Assembly (NCBI GenBank): GCA_029865945.1
Contig: JARXAH010000066.1
Coordinates: 1 to 58,369 of the forward strand
Direction of reading: 5' to 3'
Source: Bacteriovoracaceae bacterium
GTDB taxonomy: Bacteria; Bdellovibrionota; Bacteriovoracia; Bacteriovoracales; Bacteriovoracaceae
DNA length: 58,369 bases
Part shown: positions 8,254 to 18,041 of the stretch, piece after piece
How the letters are laid out: each line of letters opens with the position of its first letter
Numbering within the stretch: the stretch's first letter is position 1
The notes under the pieces: generated by a model
The model's database searches: none
What the model was told of the DNA's origin: nothing
The model's input: the letters and a program-made list of their open reading frames with translations, nothing else
Translations under genes and position numbers: made by a program

Positions 8254-9009
8254 CTACATTTTAAATTCATCGCCAAGATAAACTTTTTTCGCTTCTTCAT
8301 TAGTCACAATAAATTCAGGCGTCCCATCAACGAGTAATTCACCTTTGTTCATAATATAAGCGTGATCAACAATGGTAAGAGTTTCTCTTACGTTGTGATC
8401 GGTAATTAGTACACCCATCCCAATATCTCTTAGTTTGGAAATAATATTTTTAATATCACCAACGGCGACGGGATCAACACCCGCAAAAGGCTCATCTAAT
8501 AAAATAAAAAAAGGAGATAGTGCTAGCGTGCGAGCAATTTCCACTCTTCGCCGCTCACCACCCGAAAGCGAGCGTCCCTTAGATTTACGGATGTGGGTAA
8601 CATGAAACGAGGTGAGTAATTCTTCAAGGCGCTGAACGCGCTTTTTGGCAGAAAGTGATCGCATTTCCAGCACCGCCATAATGTTGTCTTCCACCGTAAG
8701 ATCTCTAAAAATAGAGGCCTCTTGTGGCAAATAACCAATTCCGCGGCGCGCTCGCTCGTAGAGCGGAAGGTCGGTGATAATTTCTTGATCTAGCCTAATT
8801 TCCCCATGATCAGGTTTGACTAAACCCACCATCATATAAAACGTGGTTGTTTTTCCAGCTCCATTTGGGCCAAGTAATCCTACAATTTGGCCGGTCTTAA
8901 TGGAAAGGCCAACGCCGTTTACAACTTTTCTTCCGTTATAAGTTTTCTGTAAATTTTCACTTACAAAAATTTTTTCATTTATTTGAGGGTGGCCCGCTAT
9001 TGTTGTCAT
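8254..9009 (-). CDS. lptB: LPS export ABC transporter ATPase LptB
   Basis: The protein is 251 aa from the ATG at 9009. That start has a GGAAAAAAAAGA purine tract next to it, whereas the ATG at 9036 has no ribosome site. Walker A is GPNGAGKTT, the Q-loop lies in YLPQEASIF, the signature motif is LSGGERRR and Walker B is [13 protein letters not shown], followed by the switch histidine ([10 protein letters not shown]). ADHNVRE-like spacing and length are typical of LptB. It powers LPS transfer from the inner membrane with LptFG (not in this window). The reading frame overlaps the end of the upstream lptCA-like gene by 35 bp, implying translational coupling. Confidence 0.95.
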   Translation of the reverse strand: MTTIAGHPQINEKIFVSENLQKTYNGRKVVNGVGLSIKTGQIVGLLGPNGAGKTTTFYMMVGLVKPDHGEIRLDQEIITDLPLYERARRGIGYLPQEASIFRDLTVEDNIMAVLEMRSLSAKKRVQRLEELLTSFHVTHIRKSKGRSLSGGERRRVEIARTLALSPFFILLDEPFAGVDPVAVGDIKNIISKLRDIGMGVLITDHNVRETLTIVDHAYIMNKGELLVDGTPEFIVTNEEAKKVYLGDEFKM

Positions 9010-10048
9010 TCTTTTTTTTCCACTTGTTGGGGTCATAAATTACGCTAGTGACCGCATCTTCTATTTCCATCATACTGGTGTTTTCATATAAAATAATTCT
9101 ATTTCCTCTAGTGACATCTTTGCCCTGCTCAACCCTAGGTGCACCCGTCAAAATAACATAGTTTTCCGGTAGAAATCCCTCAAGTTTTTCACTATAGGCC
9201 GTCCGATAAATTTGATTGGGCAATTTCTGCCGCAAAACTACATTATTTTCAAATACGTAATAGTTGAGTTTTTTGTTTCCGTAATGATCAAGCTGCATAG
9301 TGGCCCGTTTCGCTCTAATACTAACGTCTTGCCTGATAATTTCCACACTGTCTTCCATTTTAATTTGTGCTTCACTAGATGAATAATTTAATTGATCGGC
9401 ACTGAAATTAATGGGTGGATCATAAACTCGTTTGCGAATAATAGTCCCCTTGATGTCTCCTATAAATTGTGAATCTTTCGTTCTGGTATTGAGGTTTACC
9501 TTATTGCCAGTCGTTGTAATTTTATCAAAAGTTTTGGGATCAGTAACTTGAGACCAAACATTTTTTTCGCAAACGAATTTATTATCTCCATGAAAGTAGG
9601 TTGCGATTTCACAATTTAAATGATTATCAAGTTGCTTGAGTTCAATGGAGTCATAGAGGTAAAGAATATTATTCATTTTATCCAAAGTACTTTTTTTGCA
9701 TCTCATCTCCACAATGTCTTTGTTATCTACTTTTAATTTTTCTTCATCGAGTGATGGGTCAATCTTAGTCCAAAGATAAAAAATAGGATTGATGAAAAAG
9801 TAAATTTTATTATCTTGATTTTCTAGGTAATGGGTGAAAAATTTTGCTTTGGGTAATTTATCTTTTAGTTGAAAGTAATCAATTAATTCACCTTTTTGAA
9901 TCTCTAATCCAGCAACTTCATTTTTTACGTCGAGTTTTTTGAGACCACTCTTATCCACATTCAATCCATGCCAAAGAAGAATAAAAATCACCCCAAACGA
10001 AAAGACAAAAGTTTTAAGAAAATATTTATTTAAAAGCATGTAGCTCAT
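8975..10048 (-). CDS. LptC-LptA-like LPS transport protein
   Basis: This protein is 357 aa from the ATG at 10048; the longer TTG start at 10075 is possible. One N-terminal membrane anchor (about residues 8-27) is followed by a periplasmic region. Residues 215-340 have the repeating beta pattern of OstA/LptA ([20 protein letters not shown], then [20 protein letters not shown] and [20 protein letters not shown]). The anchor plus first half is placed like LptC. The length is about twice that of E. coli LptA (185 aa) or LptC (191 aa), so it looks like a fusion that could form the inner-membrane part and the periplasmic bridge of the LPS transporter. The lptB gene overlaps its end. LptC identity of the first half is inference. 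Confidence 0.75.
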   Translation of the reverse strand: MSYMLLNKYFLKTFVFSFGVIFILLWHGLNVDKSGLKKLDVKNEVAGLEIQKGELIDYFQLKDKLPKAKFFTHYLENQDNKIYFFINPIFYLWTKIDPSLDEEKLKVDNKDIVEMRCKKSTLDKMNNILYLYDSIELKQLDNHLNCEIATYFHGDNKFVCEKNVWSQVTDPKTFDKITTTGNKVNLNTRTKDSQFIGDIKGTIIRKRVYDPPINFSADQLNYSSSEAQIKMEDSVEIIRQDVSIRAKRATMQLDHYGNKKLNYYVFENNVVLRQKLPNQIYRTAYSEKLEGFLPENYVILTGAPRVEQGKDVTRGNRIILYENTSMMEIEDAVTSVIYDPNKWKKKNDNNSGPPSNK

Positions 10049-10138
10049 TTTATCATGAATTTTAGTAGTAACCAATCAGAGAAAAAATCTCAGAAACATA
10101 TTCATTTCCTCGGTCAATTAAGATAGCATGGATAACTT

Positions 10139-12859
10139 ATGAAAATGGAAGATCATTTACTCTATTCTCTCGATTCAAAAGGAATAAAATTAACTCCCAT
10201 GATGGAGCAATATTGGTCCATCAAAAAATTGCAAATGGATAAGATTTTATTTTTCAGAATGGGAGATTTTTACGAAGTTTTTTTTCAAGATGCTCATGTT
10301 TGTGCGAAGGCCCTAAACATTACTCTCACTCACCGAGGAAAAATCGAAGATAATCCCATCCCCATGGCAGGAATTCCACACCACGCCGCTAATGCATACG
10401 TGGATAAACTTGTCGGGCAAGGAATGAAAGTAGCCATTTGTGAGCAGGTAGAAGATCCGGCCCTTAGCAAAGGAATTGTTAAACGGGCAATTACCCAGAT
10501 TTGTACGCCAGTCATGCCTTACGATATTGATCGAACGGAATCGAGCGCCGAAAACTTTTTACTCTCCTTAAAATTTGATTCAAAAAATAAAGAACATACT
10601 AGTGGATGGATGGTGGCGATAGACTTCATGCATGGAACGTTTCGTGCCATTGAACTCAAGAACAGGGAAGAAATTCTGGATTTTCTCGAACTCGTTCGTC
10701 CTAAAGAATTTCTCAATTGTACGACGTACCCACAGCTTGACTCTGTGATTGAGGACGCTCTAAAAAATATGGGATGCTTATGTACCTTAATTGGTCCTGA
10801 TGGCCTCGATCCCAAGATTAGCAATTCAGATTTAGAAAAAATTATTCCCAACTTCAAAAATGATTCATTTTTGAAGCAAAACCCTGATCTGCTAGAGATT
10901 TTGCGATTGCAAGCGTTCTATATTGTGGCGACTCAAAACCCTACCGCGCTCCAGCAAATTCGGCCACTAAAAGTTATTCAAAAGAAAGAACAACTTCAGC
11001 TCAACGCAAAGACTTATTATCACTTAGAAATTCTTCCGCAAAAAAATTTCCAATGGAATGAATATAAACAAGATACATCACTCTTTCATTTTATGAATGC
11101 TACCCAAACATCCACAGGGACCAGATTACTTCGCGAGTGGTTTTTATCCCCCCTCATTAATAAAGTTCAAATAGAGAAGCGGCAAAATACGGTCAAGCAC
11201 TTTTTAGATTCCCAATTAGTTGACCTGCAAGAAGTTCGTCGCCTCCTTTCTCCGATGAGAGATATCGCAAGAATTTTAACCAAGTTATCTTCTGGAAAAA
11301 TTTCCGCTCAAGATTTAATTAATTTATCTCAAACCATTGATTACTTTCAATCGCTCCATGATCTTTTGGCGCCCTCCCTCAAGGATTTAAATTTTTCTTG
11401 CGAGCTTGAGAAGAGTGAAATTGATCAACTCCATCAATTTTCTAAACTCATTCATGATTCCATTAACGAAGAACTGCGCGCCTCAATAGATAATGGAAAT
11501 TTAATTAAAATTGGCTTTCATGGGCATAGAGATGAGCTGGCCAACATTCATCTTACGATCAATGAAAAAATTTCTAAACTGGAAGAAAAATACCGAACAG
11601 AATACCAATTACCGACTCTTAGAATTAAATCCAATAATCTCAATGGATATTTTATTGAAATATCGAAAGGCCAATCCCATAAAGCTCCTACGAATTTTCA
11701 GAAAGTACAAACGCTCACCAACGGAGAAAGATTTTCTAGCCCTGAGTTAAGTAAGATCGAAGACAGTCTGGTGAACGCACAAGAAAAATTAAAAAAACTT
11801 GAGAGAGAAATTTTTGAAACCATCAAAGAGCAACTTTTCCAAATTTCATCTCTCTTAAAACAAATGAATGAATGGATTTCCCAAATTGATGCGATTCAAA
11901 GTTTGGCCTTTGTGGCCTTGAGAGAAAATTTTGTTCAACCCCTCTTGAGTGATAAAAAAGAATTCAAGGTTGAGGGGGCATGGCACCCAATTATAAAAAA
12001 AAACCTACAAGGAAATTTTGTTTCCCACAATATTTCCATGACGACTCAAAAAGGGTTGCTCTTAATTACGGGCCCCAATATGGCCGGAAAAACTACCGTC
12101 ATGCGGGAAGCGGCACTTATTCAATTTTTGTTTCAAATCGGATCTTTCGTACCTGCAGAATCGGCCACACTTTCTATTGCTGATAAAATATTTTGCCGAG
12201 TGGGTGCGCAAGACGACATTCACCATGGACAGTCCACCTTTATGGTAGAAATGTCTGAGACCGCGGAAATTTTGAGGCACGCAACGAAAGATTCCTTAAT
12301 TTTATTTGACGAAATTGGCCGCGGAACCTCGACCTACGATGGCCTAAGTATTGCGTGGTCGCTGCTGGAATACCTCGCTTCAGAATTGAAATCTTTTACC
12401 TTCTTCTCAACTCACTACCATGAATTGGTGGAGCTGGCCGAATCTCTCCCCTATGCAAAAAATATGACGGTAAAAACCTTAGTTGATCAAGATCAAATTA
12501 AATTTCTCTATGAATTTGTTGAGGGTGGAGCGAAACAAAGTTTTGGGATTCGCGTCGCCCATATGGCCGGGATTCCTAAAGAAATTACCAAGCGAGCGGA
12601 AGTCATCTTGCACCAACTTGAGCAAACTCATGGTATCAATAATGAAGCAAAATCCAAAAAAAGTATTTCGACTTTAACGAAAAATGGTGCGCAGCAATTT
12701 GAGCTTTTCCCAGATTTAACGATAAAAAATGGAACTGAGAAAAAAAATAAACATGATAAATCAGACCAGCTGAATCAAAAAATCAAATCCATCGACATCA
12801 ATCACCTTACCCCGATGCAAGCGCTTAAAAAATTAGAAGAAATTCAACGCAGTCTTTAG
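10139..12859 (+). CDS. mutS: DNA mismatch repair protein MutS
   Basis: This 906-aa protein has the mismatch-recognition Phe-X-Glu motif (MGDFYEVFF, Phe44 and Glu46), connector, lever and clamp regions, and the ATPase with Walker A GPNMAGKTT (about residues 644-652), Walker B LILFDEIGRGTSTYDG (about 718-733) and STHYHEL. The tail LTPMQALKKLEEIQ matches the conserved C-terminal NPLTPxEAL motif of MutS1. It recognises mispairs and recruits MutL, encoded 1.2 kb away on the opposite strand. A Lys-rich, poorly conserved insert precedes the tail. It is divergent from the lptCA-like gene and convergent with gpsA. Confidence 0.97.
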   Translation: MKMEDHLLYSLDSKGIKLTPMMEQYWSIKKLQMDKILFFRMGDFYEVFFQDAHVCAKALNITLTHRGKIEDNPIPMAGIPHHAANAYVDKLVGQGMKVAICEQVEDPALSKGIVKRAITQICTPVMPYDIDRTESSAENFLLSLKFDSKNKEHTSGWMVAIDFMHGTFRAIELKNREEILDFLELVRPKEFLNCTTYPQLDSVIEDALKNMGCLCTLIGPDGLDPKISNSDLEKIIPNFKNDSFLKQNPDLLEILRLQAFYIVATQNPTALQQIRPLKVIQKKEQLQLNAKTYYHLEILPQKNFQWNEYKQDTSLFHFMNATQTSTGTRLLREWFLSPLINKVQIEKRQNTVKHFLDSQLVDLQEVRRLLSPMRDIARILTKLSSGKISAQDLINLSQTIDYFQSLHDLLAPSLKDLNFSCELEKSEIDQLHQFSKLIHDSINEELRASIDNGNLIKIGFHGHRDELANIHLTINEKISKLEEKYRTEYQLPTLRIKSNNLNGYFIEISKGQSHKAPTNFQKVQTLTNGERFSSPELSKIEDSLVNAQEKLKKLEREIFETIKEQLFQISSLLKQMNEWISQIDAIQSLAFVALRENFVQPLLSDKKEFKVEGAWHPIIKKNLQGNFVSHNISMTTQKGLLLITGPNMAGKTTVMREAALIQFLFQIGSFVPAESATLSIADKIFCRVGAQDDIHHGQSTFMVEMSETAEILRHATKDSLILFDEIGRGTSTYDGLSIAWSLLEYLASELKSFTFFSTHYHELVELAESLPYAKNMTVKTLVDQDQIKFLYEFVEGGAKQSFGIRVAHMAGIPKEITKRAEVILHQLEQTHGINNEAKSKKSISTLTKNGAQQFELFPDLTIKNGTEKKNKHDKSDQLNQKIKSIDINHLTPMQALKKLEEIQRSL

Positions 12860-12886
12860 CTACCTAGGTTTCTGAAGGGGTAGTTC
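12858..12886. repeat. short CTACC/GGTAG inverted repeat between mutS and gpsA
   Basis: CTACC (12860-12864) and GGTAG (12879-12883) form inverted arms around a short loop in the 25-bp gap between the convergent mutS and gpsA ends. The left arm, CTACCTAGGT, is identical to the left end of the large foldback element on the other side of gpsA (13956-13965). It may be a reduced copy of that element or a shared terminator. Confidence 0.4.
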
Positions 12887-13934
12887 ATAAATTTATATAG
12901 TCGTCGCCAAATCTGACGGGCGCGGCCATCACTTCATGCATCACTTTTTTCACGCTCACATCTTGAAACAAAATTTGATACAGTCCAGAAAAAATTCGAG
13001 TACGTATTTGGTATTTTTGGGCAAGCTTATACGCCGCTGCCGTCGTCTTGTAACCTTCTACGGTTGCCCGATCATTGGACATTAATTCCGCCGGCGACTT
13101 TCCTTTCGCCAACTCTAATCCAAATAATCGATTACGACTCAAGTCTCCGGTCGTGGTTAAAATCAAATCTCCCATTCCGCTCAGGCCATAAAAAGTTTCT
13201 GGCCGTGCGTTCACTACTTCGCCAAATCGCAACATCTCCTCTATTCCTCGAGTGATGAGGGCCGCTCGAGTATTATGGTTAAGGCCGAGTCCTTCCACAA
13301 TTCCGGCCGCTATCGCAAGAACATTTTTAAGGGCGCCTCCAAGGAGTAGCCCTTTCGCATCATAGGTGGGAAACATTTTAAAATAACTATTATTAAACAT
13401 TTTAATCAATTGAATTAAGACTTCGCGATCTGGAGCGGCCACGGAAACACACGTAATTTGTTGATCTACAATTTCTCGTGCAAAAGATGGGCCTGACAAA
13501 AAAGCAATTTGTTTTTTATATTCGGAAAAATGATTGTAAAAAAGATCATCTGGAAGCTCTAAGGTATCTGGGTCCATTCCTTTTGCCAAATTAACCAACG
13601 GTACATCACGTTTCAAGAATGAAGCGATATCGCTCTTATGTTTTTTTAAATAACTAGGAATGGCGCGCATGGGAAGACCACATACCATTAATTCCACTTC
13701 CTCAGCGTCCTGACCTTTAATATCACTCCAATCCATAACGGCCACACATTCTTTAGGAAGAATAACATTGGGTAGATAAAGGGGGTTCTGATGGTTTTCG
13801 TTGACCGAGCGGAAAAGCTCTTTTTCTCTCACGATTAAGGTAACTTTTTGAAACTGATGCGCCAACACACTTCCGATAGACGTACCAAATGCGCCGGCAC
13901 CAAAAATAATGGCGTGCTTAAATTTTTTAGTCAT
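12885..13934 (-). CDS. gpsA: glycerol-3-phosphate dehydrogenase [NAD(P)+]
   Basis: This 349-aa protein starts with the Rossmann motif FGAGAFGTS and has the other GpsA signatures: LVNLAKGMDPDTLELPDD, FLSGPSFAREI, the catalytic-lysine region GGALKNVLAIAAGIVEGLG and GLSGMGDLILTTTGDLSRNR. It reduces dihydroxyacetone phosphate to sn-glycerol-3-phosphate, the entry into phospholipid synthesis. It is cytosolic. It is convergent with mutS and separated from mutL, upstream on the same strand, by a ~125-bp foldback element. Confidence 0.96.
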   Translation of the reverse strand: MTKKFKHAIIFGAGAFGTSIGSVLAHQFQKVTLIVREKELFRSVNENHQNPLYLPNVILPKECVAVMDWSDIKGQDAEEVELMVCGLPMRAIPSYLKKHKSDIASFLKRDVPLVNLAKGMDPDTLELPDDLFYNHFSEYKKQIAFLSGPSFAREIVDQQITCVSVAAPDREVLIQLIKMFNNSYFKMFPTYDAKGLLLGGALKNVLAIAAGIVEGLGLNHNTRAALITRGIEEMLRFGEVVNARPETFYGLSGMGDLILTTTGDLSRNRLFGLELAKGKSPAELMSNDRATVEGYKTTAAAYKLAQKYQIRTRIFSGLYQILFQDVSVKKVMHEVMAAPVRFGDDYINL

Positions 13935-13951
13935 GATTATCCTAAGTTATC

Positions 13952-14077
13952 GTAACTACCTAGGTCCCTCGTAAATTTCGCCACTCTACGGACTCCTTTT
14001 TCTGCGGCTTGCCAGGAGCAAGCCTCGAAACGTCGTCCTAGTCGTGACGAAATTTCCAGAGGGCCTTAGGTAGTTAC
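13952..14077. repeat. REP/BIME-like foldback element between gpsA and mutL
   Basis: A large interrupted inverted repeat fills most of the gap. The left arm (13953-13984) has GTAACTACCTA, CCCTC, AAATTTCG and CAC. The right arm (14045-14077) has the complement of each block in reverse order with only small mismatches. Further inside, CTACGGAC pairs with GTCCTAG, and the tip GGCTTGC/GCAAGCC (7 bp, 5-nt loop CAGGA) closes it. The ~125-nt structure could act as a cruciform or RNA hairpin between mutL and gpsA. It has GC-rich blocks unlike the surrounding intergenic DNA. It has no coding capacity. Confidence 0.7.
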
Positions 14078-14103
14078 AAAACCACGTAGGTAGATAATTC
14101 ATT

Positions 14104-15669
14104 TTAAGGATTCATCCCATGGCCTATCCATTGATCTAAGGCCGCATCATCAATGAGCTTATAGGAGGCAAGTGAGCTCGCAGCGTCTAAATCCTTTAAA
14201 ATATTTTCAATGGGGAAATTTTGAATCAAATTTGAAACCTTGACGTCGGACTCTAGGTCAGTCCCACATAATATCGTTTTCAAAAAAAATTCCCACTCTG
14301 AATGCGGTACAGAAAAAAATATTTTGGGAATACTTCTCAGGGCAAAATGATAGTTACCATCAGACGAGATATCGAAACCTAATTTTTTTAATTGCTCAAG
14401 CTTTTGAGGAATATGATTTTGATGATCAGAAACTTCATTGGGGCCTAAATCACAAGTGGGAGAAACCAGGAGGGGAATGATTTTATCATCATCACGGGTC
14501 AAGGTTTTTTTTGATTTTAGAAAATTTTGAATCCAAGTTTGCCGCAATTCCGTCGTCGGAATTAGGTAAGTTTTTTTATCTTCAGATTTCCAGATAACAT
14601 AGCGATCGCTAATCTTCATCAGTGAAGGTGTCATGGAATCGCAGAAATGATTCATCGAAGAATGGGAGGAAGGCGAAAGTACTTGTGGATCTATCGTTTC
14701 GAGTTTGATAGGGGGAAAAAGTTTATTTAACATCGCCAAAATGAGGGAGATGACTTTGGGGGTGGCGAGACTGTGCAATTCTGTTTTATTGGGATGAACA
14801 TTCACATCGACTTGGCCTTTGGGCAAATCGATAAAAAGTAAAAACTGGTGATGCGGGGGAAGTTTTTGAGAAATTAAACTTTGTAATTTTCCCATCTGCG
14901 TCCATCTTCCATTGAACATGATATCGCCTTGGGGAATTTTTTTGCTAGTTAGATGATAAAAAAACTGCAACTTAATATCGTCATAACTGGTTACTTCAAC
15001 GTGCAATTCTTCTTTTTTTAATTTTTTTAATTTTAAAATGCGATCAAAAATATTGGGTTGTTCGCTTAAATTTGGCCATGAGTCATCATCAATGGTTACT
15101 TGAAACTGCACATGGGGATAACTAGAAATGATGGACTGAAGCATTCTTAATAATTTTTGTTTTTCCACATTTCGCGACTGAATAAAATTCATTCGCACTG
15201 GCGTATTTTCAAAAAGTTTTTTGACGTCCATTCGCGTTCCAGAGTCTTGGATGATTCCTTGAGCTTCTGCTAGCGAAGTGACTTCACCAAATTCCACATC
15301 CATACGGTGGGCCGGCCCACTTTTTTGCTTCGAATAAATCACCATTTGAGAGACGCTACTGATACTTGCGAGCGCTTCACCTCTGAAACCATAGGTGGGC
15401 AGTTGCCAAAGTTGATCAAAACGACTGAGTTTGGAAGTGGCGTGTCTTTGAATGGAGAGCGGAAGGTCGGATTTACTCATTCCCTTGCCATTGTCTATAA
15501 TTTGAAACGAAAGCAAACCGCAGTCCTGGATATTAAGAGAGATGCGAGAGGCGCCAGCATCGAGAGAATTTTCAAGCAGTTCTTTCACCATAAAAAAGGG
15601 AGAACTTAAAACTTCTCCTGCTTTAATTTTATTGATGAGATGATCTGGTAAAATTTGGATCGTATCCAT
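14104..15669 (-). CDS. mutL: DNA mismatch repair protein MutL
   Basis: From the ATG at 15669 the protein is 521 aa and opens as MutL proteins do (IQILPDHLINKIKAGEVLSS). The open frame continues upstream to 15906, but that part lies inside the GGDEF gene and is not MutL-like. GHKL ATPase motifs are present: KELLENSLDAGAS, DNGKGM and TYGFRGEALASI. The NxH segment VDVNVHPNKTELH follows. The C-terminal part is short and diverged; the DQHAxxERxxxxE endonuclease motif is not seen, so it is probably a non-nicking MutL. The gene begins 40 bp after the diguanylate cyclase stop. AGAGGA lies just before the chosen ATG at tight spacing; 15684 is an alternative start. Confidence 0.93.
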   Translation of the reverse strand: MDTIQILPDHLINKIKAGEVLSSPFFMVKELLENSLDAGASRISLNIQDCGLLSFQIIDNGKGMSKSDLPLSIQRHATSKLSRFDQLWQLPTYGFRGEALASISSVSQMVIYSKQKSGPAHRMDVEFGEVTSLAEAQGIIQDSGTRMDVKKLFENTPVRMNFIQSRNVEKQKLLRMLQSIISSYPHVQFQVTIDDDSWPNLSEQPNIFDRILKLKKLKKEELHVEVTSYDDIKLQFFYHLTSKKIPQGDIMFNGRWTQMGKLQSLISQKLPPHHQFLLFIDLPKGQVDVNVHPNKTELHSLATPKVISLILAMLNKLFPPIKLETIDPQVLSPSSHSSMNHFCDSMTPSLMKISDRYVIWKSEDKKTYLIPTTELRQTWIQNFLKSKKTLTRDDDKIIPLLVSPTCDLGPNEVSDHQNHIPQKLEQLKKLGFDISSDGNYHFALRSIPKIFFSVPHSEWEFFLKTILCGTDLESDVKVSNLIQNFPIENILKDLDAASSLASYKLIDDAALDQWIGHGMNP

Positions 15670-15709
15670 ATCCTCTGTGCCCATAGAGTAGGATTGAACT
15701 ATAGCAAGA

Positions 15710-16642
15710 TTATGGTAAAAACGTAACTTGATTGCGGCCTTTCGCCTTAGATTGATAGACGGCCTGATCGGCCAATTTAAATAAATCGAGAGGATTGGGC
15801 ATCTGTTGTGAGAGAGTGGCGCCCCCGACGGATCCGGTGACTTTAAGGGGGTTGCCTTCATAAAGAAAGGGATGGGATTCAATGGTTTTACGAACGCGTT
15901 CAGCAATTTCTAAGGCCACTTTTGCTGGAGTATTAGGTAAAATAACCACAAACTCTTCGCCGCCATAACGAACAAAGATATCACCTTCTCGAACACAAAC
16001 TTTCCTAACATTCACCGCCATTTCTTTGAGGACCAAGTCACCCGCTAGGTGACCATAAGTATCATTTAATTTTTTAAAATGATCTAAATCAATGACGAGG
16101 AGAGATAAATTTCCTGGATGACCGGAAATCACGTGGGGGCGAAATTTTTTAAATTCTTGATCGAGAATATCGAGAAAATAGGCCTTGTTAAAACAACCAG
16201 TGAGACGATCAGTGACCGCCGCTTGATGAATTTTATCATAGGCCAGGCGATCTAAATCCCCTTTGGGAATATAGCGAAAGGAAACAATTCCTGAATTGAT
16301 TCGATCATTTTTTTGTAACGTTTTGGGTGATTGAATTTTCGCTCCATTAACCAGCGTTCCATTACTGGAACCAAGATCGCGAATGATCGTCATCGCATCT
16401 TCGTCAAAAACTTCTATTTGAAAATGCTTGCGTGAAATTCCATCCGCATCAATCGTGTAGGTATTGTCTGGATTTCTTCCAAATGTGGAAATGCCGGTGG
16501 CCAGGTCAAAAAGATTGCCGGTGATGGGCCCTTCAATGGCGAGCAAACAAGCGTTAAGGCGTTCCACTTTTTTTTTGTCTGCTTCATGCAACTGAGAAAG
16601 ATCTTTGAGAAGAACAGTGGCATTGGATAAATCTTTTGTCAT
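15710..16642 (-). CDS. FHA-GGDEF diguanylate cyclase
   Basis: This 310-aa protein has an N-terminal FHA domain (FGRNPDNTYTIDADGISRKH, then RDLGSSNGTLVNGAKI, about residues 50-105), which binds phosphothreonine. A GGDEF domain follows (about residues 140-308) with DRLTGCFNKAYF, the Mg-binding LLVIDLDHFKKLNDTYGH and the active site YGGEEF. An RxxD inhibitory site (REGD) lies exactly five residues before GGEEF, so product inhibition by c-di-GMP is expected. It is cytoplasmic with no membrane segment. The FHA domain suggests control by a Ser/Thr kinase, as known for an FHA-GGDEF protein (DgcB) in Bdellovibrio. The gene lies between pgi and mutL on the same strand. Confidence 0.93.
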   Translation of the reverse strand: MTKDLSNATVLLKDLSQLHEADKKKVERLNACLLAIEGPITGNLFDLATGISTFGRNPDNTYTIDADGISRKHFQIEVFDEDAMTIIRDLGSSNGTLVNGAKIQSPKTLQKNDRINSGIVSFRYIPKGDLDRLAYDKIHQAAVTDRLTGCFNKAYFLDILDQEFKKFRPHVISGHPGNLSLLVIDLDHFKKLNDTYGHLAGDLVLKEMAVNVRKVCVREGDIFVRYGGEEFVVILPNTPAKVALEIAERVRKTIESHPFLYEGNPLKVTGSVGGATLSQQMPNPLDLFKLADQAVYQSKAKGRNQVTFLP

Positions 16643-16681
16643 ATATAGAAATATTCTAATATGGAACTAGGATTTTGGCCT

Positions 16682-17998
16682 TTATTTTTGCCGGCGGGCC
16701 AAAAATTCCTTAGCTAAAATTTTTCCGCGCTCCACCCCTGGTTGGTCAAAAGCATCAATTTCCATCAAGAGGGAAACGAGAACCGTCAAGCATTCTAGTT
16801 GTAAAAATAATTTCGCCATCGTTTCCACATTTAATTTTTCAAATTCCAGTACGCAAGACGGAACATCCACTTCTTGGAGCGATTGTTGCGTCCCCCATAG
16901 GCAGGCGTCGCGTACATCTTGCAAGGAAAAATTTTGTGTTTGATTCCACAAAGGTGAGTTAATCAGTACTTCTCTAAGTTGGGGAGAGGGCGTATTTTTT
17001 TGATTGAGGAAAATAATAAATTTATTTTTTGGCCCCTGTGCAATAAGTTGCAAGAGCGAGTGTTGGTCGGAAGGGCCTATGGCGGAGAGTGGAGTAAGTC
17101 CCGCGGGGCCTTGAGTGGGATGAATTTTTCCTAAGCTCTCTCCCCAAAGTTGAGCGAACCACAGCGACAACGTTTTAAGCCTTCCCACATAGGGCATAAA
17201 CACCGTTTCGTTTTTTCCAGATTTCGTCATCTGTTCATGAATCATTGCTGCCAAGGTGATAAGGGGATGAACGGCGTTTTTACTCGTAAGGGAATTTTTT
17301 ATTTCATCTCGTTCATTTAGTGCACTAGAAATAAATTTTTCTACTGCTCCCATCCCATCAATGTGTAGGAACGCTAAGGGAACTAGGCCTACCGAACTGA
17401 TGACAGAAAAACGGCCGCCCAGCGATGGTGGTAAATCAAGAGTATCGATAGAGTTGTGTTGATGACAAAAACTTCTTAGTAAACCTTTTGCTGGATCGGT
17501 GCAAAAAATAAAGTGTCGATTCATATACTTTTCAAGGGACTCTCGCGTGGAGAATGTATTTTGCAAAAAAATCATTAAAGCGTGAAGCATCGCTTTTGTT
17601 TCCAGCGTTTCACCGGATTTACTGACGATATAAAAAAGCGTTTCTTCTAGCTTAAGGGAATGCAGTGTTTCATAAAAATCTTCGGGATCTAAGTTGTCGA
17701 TGTAGGTAATTTTTTTGTTAGGTATTCGTTCGCTTGAGAGAAGTGAATCTGTGAGCGCCTTTGGCCCAAGAACGCTACCACCGAGACCTATATGTACCAG
17801 ATGAGAAAAAGAGCTTATCTTCGCTTGTATTTTTTTGATACTCGATAAATCTGAATTAAGGTTCGTCAGTTGAAAAAAGCCAATTTTTTCTAATTGGATG
17901 GTGCTCATGAAATTTTCTTTTAACTGATTCGTATTGATTGGATCCATCTGAGGCGTAGAGTTTTGTGAAAACTGATAGGATAGTGGTATAAATTCCAT
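16682..17998 (-). CDS. pgi: glucose-6-phosphate isomerase
   Basis: This 438-aa protein carries Pgi motifs: VHIGLGGSVLGPKAL, YIVSKSGETLETKAML, the signature LGGRFSVISSVGLVPLAF and, near the C-terminus, DQPGVERGK. It interconverts glucose-6-phosphate and fructose-6-phosphate. The length fits the shorter bacterial form (about 440 aa) rather than the 550-aa E. coli form. It sits upstream of the FHA-GGDEF gene (39 bp gap) and 43 bp downstream of an acyl-CoA dehydrogenase gene, all on the minus strand. Confidence 0.94.
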   Translation of the reverse strand: MEFIPLSYQFSQNSTPQMDPINTNQLKENFMSTIQLEKIGFFQLTNLNSDLSSIKKIQAKISSFSHLVHIGLGGSVLGPKALTDSLLSSERIPNKKITYIDNLDPEDFYETLHSLKLEETLFYIVSKSGETLETKAMLHALMIFLQNTFSTRESLEKYMNRHFIFCTDPAKGLLRSFCHQHNSIDTLDLPPSLGGRFSVISSVGLVPLAFLHIDGMGAVEKFISSALNERDEIKNSLTSKNAVHPLITLAAMIHEQMTKSGKNETVFMPYVGRLKTLSLWFAQLWGESLGKIHPTQGPAGLTPLSAIGPSDQHSLLQLIAQGPKNKFIIFLNQKNTPSPQLREVLINSPLWNQTQNFSLQDVRDACLWGTQQSLQEVDVPSCVLEFEKLNVETMAKLFLQLECLTVLVSLLMEIDAFDQPGVERGKILAKEFLARRQK

Positions 17999-18041
17999 GA
18001 TGTTGCTGCCTCTATGTAAATGGGTTTCAAAACTGATAATG

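Noticed and set aside
15670-15906. N-terminal extension of MutL to 15906
   Set aside because: It lies fully inside the GGDEF gene in another frame, and MutL proteins start at the ILPDHLINKI segment.
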